NCBI GenBank assembly: GCA_016584495.1
Contig: WAID01000006.1
Span: 1,054,001-1,118,000 of the forward strand
Length of the DNA: 64,000 nt
From: Celoporthe dispersa
Lineage: Eukaryota > Ascomycota > Sordariomycetes > Diaporthales > Cryphonectriaceae
Direction of reading: 5' to 3'
The notes beneath the pieces are model-generated. The model searched no databases. It was not told where the DNA came from and saw only the letters and a list, made by a program, of their open reading frames with translations. Of the stretch, positions 44,789-55,532 are shown piece by piece; position 1 is the stretch's first letter; the number at the start of each line of letters is the position of its first letter. The position numbers and the translations under genes were made by a program.

Positions 44789-47278
44789 GATGATGCAGAG
44801 ACCTGTAAGAGTTGGTGGGATACACTCTTCACCAGCAGGAGAGATTGGCTACTACCACTGGCGTATCCAGCCGGGAGGGAGGGGGACACAGGGAGGGAGA
44901 GAGAGAGGAGGAGGATATATAGTCTCATGAATATGTGGGCGCCCGTTGGCCCTCGCCATTAATTAATTACTTACCCACACCGAGAGTGTCGTGACTCAGT
45001 TGGAGGGGGCCGCGAAATCCAACCCAATCCGGGCATTGAAAAGACGCAGTCGGTAACGTGCTGCCGGAGAGTCGAGGCCGACAGCGTGCGACACAGGATG
45101 ATCGGCATTCCTATTTAGGGAGCTTAACTCAAAAGAGCAGGTAGGACTGTCCCAACAGGCTGCCTGTGATATGAGACGAATCCTTGTCATTCCGAAGCTG
45201 GGCGATACGACTCAAGGGAGCATCGAGAGAGACATGCCGTTGCTTCTGTCGAGTCGGCTTAGGAACCCACCCAGAGTGGCACTGTTGGTGAATGCCTGCG
45301 AAGAAAGGAGGGCAGGAGGGGAGTGACCTGAGCAGGCCTTATGAACGATCAATTGCACCTCCCAAATTTTTGTGACAGAATTTCTACAATCAGCACCAAG
45401 ATGATTTAACGAAACTTTGCAGTGTGTTTGTAATAATATGTCAGAAAACATAATTTTGGTATCAATTTACAGGGCTCATGGGTGGCAGACGTGCCCTCCC
45501 AACGTGCCAGGACGAGCAAAAAGTCTAACTAATTCTCCGGGCCCAAACTCATGAATTTGCTTTTTAAAAATGAAAGATCGAAAGCAAAAATACGAGATAT
45601 TGAAGTTTGACGAACCCTCTAATTTTCTTTTTATACATTTGCTGGAATTTTGACATAGACATCCCGCCGCGTCAGAAGCCGCCCCCCCCTTTTTACGCTG
45701 CTCTTTTGTGAAAGCGGTACTATTGGAAATAATTGAAAAGGACAGGGTTAGGGTTAAGAAGGCCAGGGCGGAGCATAACCTACGCCTCACTCACATCGTA
45801 TCTTTTCATCCCTTCTTGTTATTTACTAAATCATTCACCTTACAAAACGACAACCCAAGTATAACACAAGGGGCTTATTCCCTCTTCATCTTGTTTTCGA
45901 ATATACACTAGAGAGCTCTGCTAATCGTCTATTGTTTCTTCAAGACCCTCAGCCAAAGTAAGCCTGATTCTTCGTCCGAAACCTGGCTTCATCCCTCTCA
46001 GAATGTGCATCGAATTTTTTTCCAACATAACAAACCTCGCTGTTATAGAAATTTTCAGCACCTACGCGTCACCCGCATAATTCATCCATAAAGAGGCCCT
46101 TGCCCCGATCGTGGTCAGGACAGACGAACACAGCCAGTCGGTGCACGACCGTCTCGATTATTCTCACGCAGGTCTTGGGTCCGGATCTCGCCACAGAGCA
46201 CTGAAGCCCCAGGGAAGAGATGGGTTTGATCGTGGTGAGCGCCGGTACTGAAAGGTCGGGTGCCGGGGAGGGCACCAACAAGCGAGCCCACCTGGCCGTC
46301 GATCGATTTTTAAGCTACCTGTCGAGTGCATGCACGCCCGACCCTGTCTCGCCTCTGAGCCACGAAGACACTGGAGGGTGCGAACCCGGGCAGAAGTAAG
46401 GCATACAATCACAGAAATACTGGTTTAAGAAGGAAAGAAGAAGAGAAAAGAAGAAACTAAAGCAAACAGTCTGATCCTTTGGATATCCAACCACCTACCG
46501 TTAGGAAGTCAGTCCATAGTTAATGCGTGCCGTGTTTCCCGCCGCTCCACCCACCCACCCATCGTGCCACCCCACGATTTCCTCGCATCACCGGGAGAAC
46601 GAGCCGGGGCAGGGACCCGCAGTAAATAACTTTATTTTGATGACACGTCCATGCGACTGTGAGGGGTGTTTTGTTTTGGTGTTATAAACTTCCATATATA
46701 CGGCTGATTCATTCCTCTGCGTTGCCTGCTTCTCATGATTCATGTTGTCAGGATCTGACTTTTGGCCCTGGGGTCAGTAACTTCTCGTCTGATATTCAAG
46801 TTGCAGTGTCCTACTGCAATGACCCTATGATTCGCCGCTCCGTCAATGGGAGAACAGACAATCTTCACCCCAGAGCGGGAGCGTTTCTTTCGTCATATAT
46901 GTGGCTGAATTATCATCGTGTAAATCCTCCCCAAGTCTGAAAATTTCGTAGGCCATCCATAGCCTGCTCAGAAAGGCCGCCCAAATGCCAGTGTTGCCAA
47001 GTATTCAGCCCGCCCGGACCATTCATCAAGACATGAGAGCAAGATATTCAACGCCCCAGATCCGGTCGGTACCAACGCCCCCTATTTCCGTGCCTCTTTG
47101 CCTGACGCCATTACCCTTTTCCTTTCAACCCTGCTCCCAATAAGGCGTGTGAAAAAGAAAGAGGAAAAAAAAACAAAGAGCAAGAATTATGTCCAGTGCG
47201 CTATGCAGCCCTTAAGCCGCCTCTGAAGCGCAGATCTCAGATACCTCATCACAAAAACGTTATCCGTCACATCTTGAA
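44789..47278. other. 2.5-kb gene-poor region
   Basis: Promoter of the protease on the left and 3' side of the mannanase on the right. Somewhat AT-rich at 45360-45660 and 45800-46060. Two adjacent TTAGGG units occur near 45745; too short for a telomeric array. No coding or RNA gene supported. Confidence 0.45.
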
Positions 47279-48898
47279 CTACACCCCCGTCGACATCCAG
47301 CCAAATGTGCCTGCTGCAGAAACCAGGATCAAAATCGTGAGGATGGACGCGCCAGCCTTGTCTCGGTCGTCGCTGGCTCGGATGAGCCCGCGAATTTGTC
47401 TGAAGACGATCCGGCATTGTTGTTGCCCGCACTTGTGCCTCCTGTCGCGTTTGTGAGAGGAGCACCCACGCCGCTGTCCACCAGAAGTGACGATACGGCG
47501 CCCAGCACATTCATCTGTTGGCCGGCCCCGACGCTGTTGTCGAAAGCTCCGCTCGACCACTGGAAGCCGCACTGGCGACCCGTGCTCCCTCCCGTGCACT
47601 GCTTGATGGCTGCTTCTGTCGACGTCTGTAGCACGGCCATGATCTGGTCGTGGGTGAAGGGGGCCAGCTGGGTGGTCTGGACCATCCACCGGTGATCGTA
47701 TCCCTTGAAGCTCAACATGTCGGTCGTGCAGGTCATATGCTGCTCGCAGGAGACCTCGAAGGCGATATCGTTCGGGAAGAAGACCTTGATCGTGGCGGCC
47801 AATAGATCTTGGACCCGCTGCTTCCACACATCATCCTCGGTCTGTGCACCAGAGTCAGCGATGCCAACTCAACGCGCGTGCGAAAGCGCTGGAACTTACA
47901 AAGTTGTACATGTGAGCGGCACCGAGGAGGAACACGGCATTATTGTAGGAGAACTGGGCCTTGTTGATGTCCGTACAGTTGGTCTCAACGTGGGCGCCAT
48001 CGTAGATATTGTACTGCGCGTCCATGAACCCAACTCCTGTTACCCAGTCCCAGGTCTTCACGGCCCAGTCGGCATACGTCTGGTTTCCTGTGTACCGAGC
48101 TAACCTGGCGCCGAGGTTGAAAAAACAGCCATTGGCAATGCCTATGACACGTCAGGACGGACTCGAGGCCGCACGAGGTACCACCAGACAGAGAGCACTC
48201 ACTATTCTTGTAGTCGTACCCGTTGTTCGACAAGGGGATCTGCCACCGCAGACCACCGTTGCATGTGCTATCGTGCCTCGACGGGTCGGCTTGGGTGTTG
48301 AAGACAGCCTGTGCGAGCGCTAGCCACTGGGGCTGGTCGGAGGGGGGATTTGGGAAGTTGAGCTCGGCGGCAGTCATCGCAGACATTCCCCAAAAGCCCT
48401 GAACAGCGCAGGTTAGCACTCAACACAAGATGGAGACCAAGTCAAGAGGAATTACGAACCTGATCGTCATTGCCTAGCGAGGCGGTGACATTGGGAGGCA
48501 TGTAATCCTGGTTCGGGCCAACCTGGAAGAGCAGTGCCTGCGTGACGACGTCGTTGTACGTGGCGTCACCTGTGTAGTGCCAGTATTCGACCATGGCACC
48601 CCACAGTGCTCCTGCCTCCCACCAGTAGTAGTCGCCAGCAGGCGGAGGTCCTGGCAGGATGCCGGGGGTCTGACCAGACTGGTTACCTGTGTAGTAGGCC
48701 ATGGTATCGTAGGCAAGCTGGGCAGCGGAGGTCTTGATATCGCCTACGCCTCGAGCATCAGCAGAGAGAACCGCGGCACCGAAGCAGAGAGGCCAGGGAG
48801 AGATCGTTTCCTACCATTGTTTGCAATCGAATAAGCAGCATCTACAGACGAGGCGACGAGAGGAAGCGCGACAGCGGCGCGCAGAATAGAAGGGCCAT
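47279..48898 (-). CDS. GH76 endo-alpha-1,6-mannanase (Dfg5/Dcw1 type), two frame breaks
   Basis: GPI-anchored cell-wall enzyme family GH76, which cleaves or transfers mannan and links GPI-proteins to the wall. Exons are 48898-48815, 48743-48460, 48398-48203, 48141-47900 and 47841-47279, all with consistent phase; corrected length is about 456 aa. The signal peptide (PSILRAAVALPLVASSVDA) is out of frame with the ATG at 48898 by one base (GGG at 48892-48894). Domain markers are YYWWEAGALWGAMVEYWHYT, LGNDDQGFWGMSAMTAAE with the catalytic Asp pair (about 121-122), GGLRWQI, NGCFFNLGARLARYTGN and IYDGAH. The C-terminus is Gly/Ser/Asn-rich, then a second break near 47365, after which a hydrophobic tail (ASILTILILVSAAGTF) looks like a GPI signal. 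A role in wall assembly is inferred from the family. Confidence 0.87.
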
Positions 48899-50141
48899 GA
48901 TAAAAGGGTCAGGCTGGAAAGCTGAGAGAACGAGCGACAGGTGTGTATCGCGATCCAAAAGAGCCCTCGTCGAGGTGCGGCGGAAGTGGAACCCTCAAGA
49001 ACTGGCGAGATATTCTAAACGCCAAGGGTTCGCCGGAGGAGCGCCGTCAGGACGTGCGCAGATGCTGGCGATATCCAAAAGAGATAAACCGCATAAGGCG
49101 ATGACGATTAAAGATTGTGGGCGCGAATCGACAGGGGCCACACTGGTGTTGAGATGATCGTGCCAGACAGGTGTGGGGTGTGTAAAGCACGCATGCGAGG
49201 TGGGCACCGCTGCTTGGTTTGGAAGAAGGAAGAGGAGAGGAGGAGCATGGCCCAGAGTTTGGCAGAGAATTAGACAAGAAAGGGGCCACCGTTAGCGTCG
49301 ATGGTGATGGAGGGTCGGTTGGAACTGTTTTGGTGCTCTTGGCACTGCTGCTGGTGGTGTGGTTGGTTGCGGTAAGGGCAGCGGCGACAGTATTGGCAAA
49401 AAGGTCAACATACAATAACAATAAACCGCCCTGTACTGTACTGGCGCTCCTGGAATGTTGGAACCTAACATGGCTAACCTTAAACTTTGGCTCCCAAATA
49501 AGGTCTTGGGCGACAGGGTATGTGAGCATCACCCGCACTTGGTACATGGTACAAGCAAGGTTCATATTCCGGTGGCACAGTCATGATGCTCGTATTCCCA
49601 GGCACATGCCCCCCCCCCGTTCAACGCATTGCATCACATTGCATGGCATCTCAACCACATACATCTGCCATAACTTGATTTGATCCTTTGAGGAGATGGC
49701 CAGCACGTCCTGAACAGGTAGCTACATGCATGAAAATACTATTGATGCTGAGATATGACACAGATCCTCCTCTCACCCAGAACATTCCCAGAGCATCAAA
49801 CAAAACCAGGAATACCATGCCTGATCTCTCGCCATTTACCCTGTTTGATCAGAGCTACCCCAGAGTTGGTTGGTGGGTTCTTTCTCCCGCCCTGACCCCT
49901 GCTCCTTTGACAGTGTGGCCGGCTGGAAACTTTTAGCGCCCTCCCCCCCCCCCCCCAAAAGGGCTCTTTCCTCCCCCACCACCAACCACCATGAAATCCA
50001 GAGAGAGAGAGAAGGCTTTCAAGGAATGACATCCATCTGCGACCGCATCGATGACGCTCCTAATTTGATCTCGATCTCGACATGGCCAGCAGTCAGGTAC
50101 CACCCTTCCACGTCCTCCACGAGCACGAGGCTTCCCATGGT
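48899..50141. promoter_or_regulatory. intergenic region upstream of the mannanase
   Basis: Promoter of the mannanase gene and 3' side of the phosphoesterase gene. Holds a C14 run at about 49943-49956 and a GA tract at 50000-50012. A 172-codon minus-strand frame at 49047-49565 has no protein character. Confidence 0.45.
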
Positions 50142-51785
50142 CTATCCTCTTGGCCCAGGCTGCCGCCTGATGTCGTCCTCGCCGCTACCACTCCGTGACA
50201 CAAAGGAGACGTATGGTGCCACAGCCACTGGCCGCTCAGCACCTGACGCAGGCGACGGCGATTCTGCCGCCTGTTTGCCATCGATGCCACTTCCGGGAGC
50301 CTCAGACTCATGAGAGGACGGTCCAGCTGGGCTCTTCGGGTGGTCGCCTTCGCATCTGGGCACACGTGGCGTGTCCGGCGCCACGGGAAGCTCGATGTCC
50401 ACCACAAACGGCCATTGCCTGTGCTGGTCATCATCAAGCGTCTGGATTGCCGCATTGACAAAGAGCGTCTGCTCTCCCTTTGATATTGGGAATTTGTCTG
50501 CAGCCAGGTGGCTTGTGTGGTGGCACTGCGCACGGGTCAGGCGGTTGGCTTCCTCCTCGGCACTTCGTCTCCCAGGCGGGCCGCGGTGATATCTCCGGGG
50601 GTCGATATTGTCAAGGCTCTGTAAGTTCTGCCTTGATGCCTCGTTTGGATGGGAAGCGGGCCTGAGCAGGTCGACCCCGTCACACTCATCCACTGTGCTC
50701 CCTTTCCAGTCGACAATAGTCGCTCCCCAGCCGGGATGGCTGTGCCCGAAGCAGTGGAGGCGGGGTCGGGACACGGCGACGGCGGCACGCAGGGCCTGAC
50801 ATCCTCTGTAACTCGTCCTCACAGATGTCTTGGAGGGGATCCAGGGATCGTCGATTGGATCGTGCAGACCCAGAGGCGGGCCGTGCGTGATCATCACGTC
50901 GACTTCGGAGACGATCGCGCTGTTTACCACAGTCAGCTTCTGCCACTTGCTACAAGAGCCTGAAGGGCCGAAAATCCTCGAGCTCACTTACAACTTATGC
51001 GAGTCTTTTCTCTTGTACCTGAACCCTGGGGCAGATCCCCTTCGGTCCGGCGTCTGAGGGCTGGCGTACACCTTCAGCTCCGTCCCGTTGGCCAGCCGAA
51101 ACTCGTATTGCCCCTCCTCAAGGTACCGAATGCCGTTATCCTTGAAGAGGTCGAGAACCATCTCCTTCGTCGGCGTCTGTCTGTAGGCGTCGTGCCTCCT
51201 GGAATAGCTGTCGGCCCTCTTCACGTCCCGGTCGTCATCCAGTATCCAGTCGTGAATGCCTGCGATCGCCAGCTTCAGGCCCGCGTCGATCTGGGCAATC
51301 CTGGCAGCCGTGAGGTTAAACTCGCTGAACCGGCTTACGTGCGAGAGGTCACCACAGAAGACGGCGACGTCGAAACGGCCGGGTGGCACTGGGAAGTGCT
51401 GCCCGTGTGTGTCCGACACGATGAGAAAACGTGTCGGGACGAGGTTCGGGTTCGTGGGCGACGCCAGTGCGGGCAGGGATGTTGTCTCTGGCGGGCCTTG
51501 GGACGGCAACGAGGTCACACACTCTCGGCTCTTGGGACGCCAAGGGAGGGACCTCAGGGGTGAGGAGGCCAGCTGTGCTTCGGAGCCCGGAGACGAGGGC
51601 TGCGGCGCTGGCGTGCACTCCTCGGGGGCCGATGTGATGGGCGACGGCAGAGAAGAGACCGGCCATGGCAGTGTGGTGGACGATTGGTCCGCACACTCTG
51701 TGTTCGAGGCCTCCACCGAGTGTTTCGGTGGGCTCTCGCCTGAGAGGGACATCAGGGACATCGTGCGAGTGTCTGGACCAGACAT
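50142..51785 (-). CDS. calcineurin-like metallophosphoesterase with altered GNHD motif
   Basis: Calcineurin-like phosphoesterase (dinuclear metal centre) of about 523 aa. Exons are 51785-50992 and 50919-50142 with a 72-nt intron; the first ends KDSHK and the second continues AIVSEVDVMITHGPP. The first 115 residues are a Ser/Pro/Thr-rich disordered region. Metal motifs are SDTHGQ (D125, H127), FCGDLSH (D146), then AGIHDW where family members have GNHD, MITHGPP and HCFGHSHPGWG. The Asn that normally bridges to the metal and phosphate is Ile177 (codon ATT at 51255-51257). One substitution from AAT would restore it. The C-terminal 130 residues are charged and disordered. It may be catalytically weak, or this may be another base error. 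Substrate unknown. Confidence 0.82.
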
Positions 51786-53142
51786 GTCGTGAAGGTCCAG
51801 TGTCGAGGCTTGGAGATGGGTACTTGGTATGATGGCTTACACACAGCAAAGCTACAGATGTGTGCAAGCTCAAGGTCTGGTTTATCCTCGAGATCGGTAC
51901 CACTCCACAAGAGAGATGAGGAAAGACTGGAGGCAACAGCAATGTGCGAGAATCTCTGGAAACAGGTGCTCTTATATATGCTTTTCCTTTTGAGCCAACC
52001 TCTCTAAAGGCATCTCTACACTATGTCTTGTGGGTGCTAGTACCAAGGGCCTATATTATCATTGACATCAAGTCTCCCAATAGCCATTTCGCCGGGCTAG
52101 ACACTTAGGGACTCTGAGCGTTCTCTCATGGATGGTACTAGAGAAAAGAGCGTCCGTCTGTCCCTACTGAGTTACTAGGTCTGCCTGGGCACATGATGCT
52201 AAAGCGATGTCATGGCGGTTATAACAGGTAGGTGGACAGGCTATTTGCTCCTCGGGCCTTGTTTAGAGGGATCTGTATCCGTTAGTTAAGCTAAAGGTAG
52301 GTCTAACAATGCCGCTCTACATCGTTTATTGGCTCAAGCCCACAGTCTAGAGTATATAGATTGATCGATTGGACAGATCCATATTGTAATTACTTTGTGC
52401 GTATTCAGTTGATGTTAAGACTATTTCGTTTAGCAAGTCAAAGAAACAACACTTAATGTTCGGCTAATTAGAACCAAAGATGCAGACATCGAATTCCAGA
52501 TATTAAGTCAATGTAAGGCAGGACACGGCGTGCTACTTGTGGACAGCCTTTGATAAACGGTTGGATGGATGTTGGACATGATCATCGCCGTGATTTCCTA
52601 GGGGTGTGGGCGTTGAGAGGATGGCTTCATCAGCATATGTTGTCGCTTCTCTGTGAACACTAGAAGCGAGCGTCGCAGTCCAGGTTTTGCTTCCATGCAG
52701 GATCTTTAAAGCTTTTGGCGCACGATGCTACGGATCGTCCGCACTTAATTAAAGAACCTAGCGCCCCTGACGAGAAAACTAAGTACTTCAGCCCTAACTA
52801 TAGCTGTGCGGCCTCCACTGAAATCGTCATGTGCTACAGAGGAAAAGAGGGAAGGGAAGCCGGCTATCTGGCAGAGGCTATTTAGAGACTGGTGTGGGGC
52901 AGGTGGCTGCCCGGGCCGTAACTCACTGGCCCTCCCACAATAGTCAAGTGCGTAGAGTACATTTCGAAGGACTACGGTGACATGATGGCTCCTGCCTAGA
53001 CAGCAGCAGCAACACAAGTGCTTTCGAGCTTCTTCCTGCTGGGCCAAGGCGCCACAAACAAACCTGGTTCTCTATTGACTCATCCATAATACAAGCTCTA
53101 CACACGACATCAATTCTCTGAAAACATATTCCCTGCGCAACT
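51786..53142. promoter_or_regulatory. divergent intergenic region
   Basis: Promoters of the phosphoesterase and of the ankyrin-type gene. AT-rich at 52300-52520. Nothing coding or RNA-like seen. Confidence 0.45.
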
Positions 53143-54475
53143 ATGTCCTCTTTTCTGCCCACGGACAGCATGGTCTGCTCAGGACACCAACTGTCTGCCC
53201 GTATCTATCCTGATCCGCAGCTCAAGCGGCTGGACGACCTCGCAAAAGAGATGAACCACGATGTTTATCACAACAAGAACCTGTATCGATTGCTATATTT
53301 CATTACAGAGCCTCGCACTGGAGACTTCTCGCCGGATGTGTACACAAGGCTAGACCCATTGTGCACGGCCATGAGGTTTTGGCTCACCGATACGAACGTG
53401 CCCCCGATGGATGGTATCGGTGCGTCTCGTCCCTTGTCTGTTCAATTTGCATCTCAGCAGACTTTATTTTCTGTATCCTCTGGTCTGCGCTGATGACTGG
53501 CTCGACGTCTGAACAGTGGTTCGCCTGGTCTACTACCTGGTTCTCACCTGCCAGCTGACGCCGCCATGGTGGCGGGAGGAGCTGCCTCATCTTGACAGGA
53601 TCATTGGGCATTATAGCCACGGGGAACTCTCGGTCTACCAGACACCACTGGTCCATCTCGTCGCAGCGGCAAGTCTGTGCCCCACGTCCGACCCAGAACT
53701 GCTACGATGCCTCCTCGCCGCCTCGGATCGTCCGCTCCTATCGGTCTTCGACGCCGTCTTGAAATTCAAGCTGAGACTAGAATACCGCAGTGTCAAGAAG
53801 TGGGCCATGATCGTCCAGGCTGGTTATTGCGCCGCAGTAAGGGCTGGCGGATAGGATTTGTTAGTTTTTCAGGCGCTGCGCCGGGTGAGAAATTCTATCC
53901 GGCTCATAACTATCTAGAGAGGGCTCTTTCTTACGTCTAGTACTTCACCATCACAGCAAGAATCCGGAACGTATTCTTCTTGTGGCAGTAAGGATGCTCA
54001 GGCGTTGTTCTCCAGCCTCAAGTATAGATACCAGCCGTCGCCACTCACGACCGCAGCCCTGTTTCACGACCTCTTTGAGATTGGTCAGATAGATGTGGGG
54101 AGGCTCCGCATGTTCTGTCAATACTTCGACCTGTCTGCGATCCCATCCGACCGTTTGGGCTCTCCGGCAAACTTCTTTCGCACCGTCATGCGGTCGATAG
54201 GGCTGTCGTCCGAGGAGAAGGTCGAGATCATTGAGATTCTCTGTGCGGCAGGGATCGACCCTAACGAAAACTGCCCAGGCGTGAACGGCAAGGAGTCTGC
54301 GCTGCATTACGCTGCAAGGCTCGGACAGCCTGGTCTGGTCAGAGCTCTGATGGGTGGAGGTGCATTCCTCTTCGCGTCGGACGAGCGTCACCAATATGCT
54401 TGGGAGCTGGTCTCTGAAGATGCTGAAAATTATGTGGAAATGGGTGAGGCCATGGGATTCGGGTCTTTCAACTAG
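53143..54475 (+). CDS. unknown protein with one C-terminal ankyrin repeat
   Basis: Three exons: 53143-53419, 53517-53836 and 54002-54475, with phases that fit, giving 356 aa. I recognise only one clear ankyrin repeat near the C-terminus (ESALHYAARLGQPGLVRALM, about residues 300-320), preceded by VEIIEILCAAGIDPNENCPG, a probable previous repeat with weak consensus. The rest is helix-rich and not assigned; the middle exon holds a hydrophobic start (VVRLVYYLVLTCQL) that may be a buried helix rather than a membrane segment. The third intron boundary leaves a 165-nt intron, longer than others here. The ATG at 53143 is the first in frame. Ankyrin repeats usually mediate protein binding; no partner can be named. 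No frame break is seen. Confidence 0.65.
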
Positions 54476-55532
54476 ATGCATGATGTTCATAACATCTGCA
54501 TGGATACGAAATCACTTGTAAATGGAGTTTTGGCTGATCAGGTCAAGGGACTGGGTTTTGTATGCTGTTATACAGCGAAGCGGGCTCTGTACGGTTTCCG
54601 TGAAAAGGTAATTATGGCGTGGCGGTGCGCATAACTAAGATCTGGGAAGAAGTAATTAATAGTGAACATCGCCAGAGCCTGGTTCTGGGCGATATCATTT
54701 GTTTCTTTGGTATTATACAGTAGTGTCCATCACAGGCAAACCTTGAACAATGCAAATAGCCACTGTAAGTACGTACTAAGTCGTTGAGTCCTTGGAGGTA
54801 TGGATAGTACGCGGCGTCGCCCCTTCTCGCTGCCTCTTTCATTTTGAAGTCTGAACCAACATAATTTATATGTCTTCTATTGCATATGGTAGATACTACG
54901 TACCGAAACTCTAAAAAAATCAGGATCTTCACCAATCTTGTCTAATTAAATCTGGGACGAGCAGGAGAGCCTGCCGAAGGGGTGCCTATATTATTTGCCA
55001 ATCCGGCACTCGGCAGCCAAACAGCTTGCCTATCTCTACTGTAATAATGAATCGCCATACCTTTTTTTTTAACAAAAAAAAAAAGAAAAAAGGGCAGGCC
55101 AACTATGTTAAACTCACACCATGTTTGAATCAGACCACTATCACCCTCGCAGTACCTGTCTGGTGGCTTTGTGCGATAGAGGCATTTAATTAAGCTTTCC
55201 TATTTCTGAGATCCGGCTTGTCGGTCCTGGAGCTGGAGGAGGCGGGAGGGGCAGATCTCTCCTACTATCGAAGCATCTGTCTTAGGCGATCAGCCCTCCC
55301 GAAACTCGTCACATCATCATCACATCATCGCCTCCTCGCCTCCCTGAGTCTGATTTCCGGACACTCATTCGGGTGTGCACCTCCTATCAATCTGCACAAG
55401 AACCCATGACTGTGTCTGTTAGGAAGCTCAAACATTAAGGATATACGAAGAACATACACACACACTCTCTCTCTCTCTCGTTGGCGGTCTGACGGCCTCA
55501 TCGCTCTCACGCTCAATTCACACCAGTGCACG
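54476..55532. other. intergenic region
   Basis: 3' side of the ankyrin-type gene and promoter of the FluG-like gene. AT-rich at 54850-55100 with an A-run near 55075; a CT microsatellite at 55464-55480 lies in the leader. Nothing else seen. Confidence 0.5.

Noticed and set aside
45740..45760. Interstitial telomere-like repeat
   Set aside because: Only two TTAGGG units, expected by chance.
46080..46400. Scattered tRNA-like motifs (D-arm and T-arm look-alikes)
   Set aside because: Spacing is wrong and no cloverleaf can be drawn.
49047..49565. 172-codon minus-strand frame upstream of the mannanase
   Set aside because: Low-complexity, no family, lies in the promoter region.
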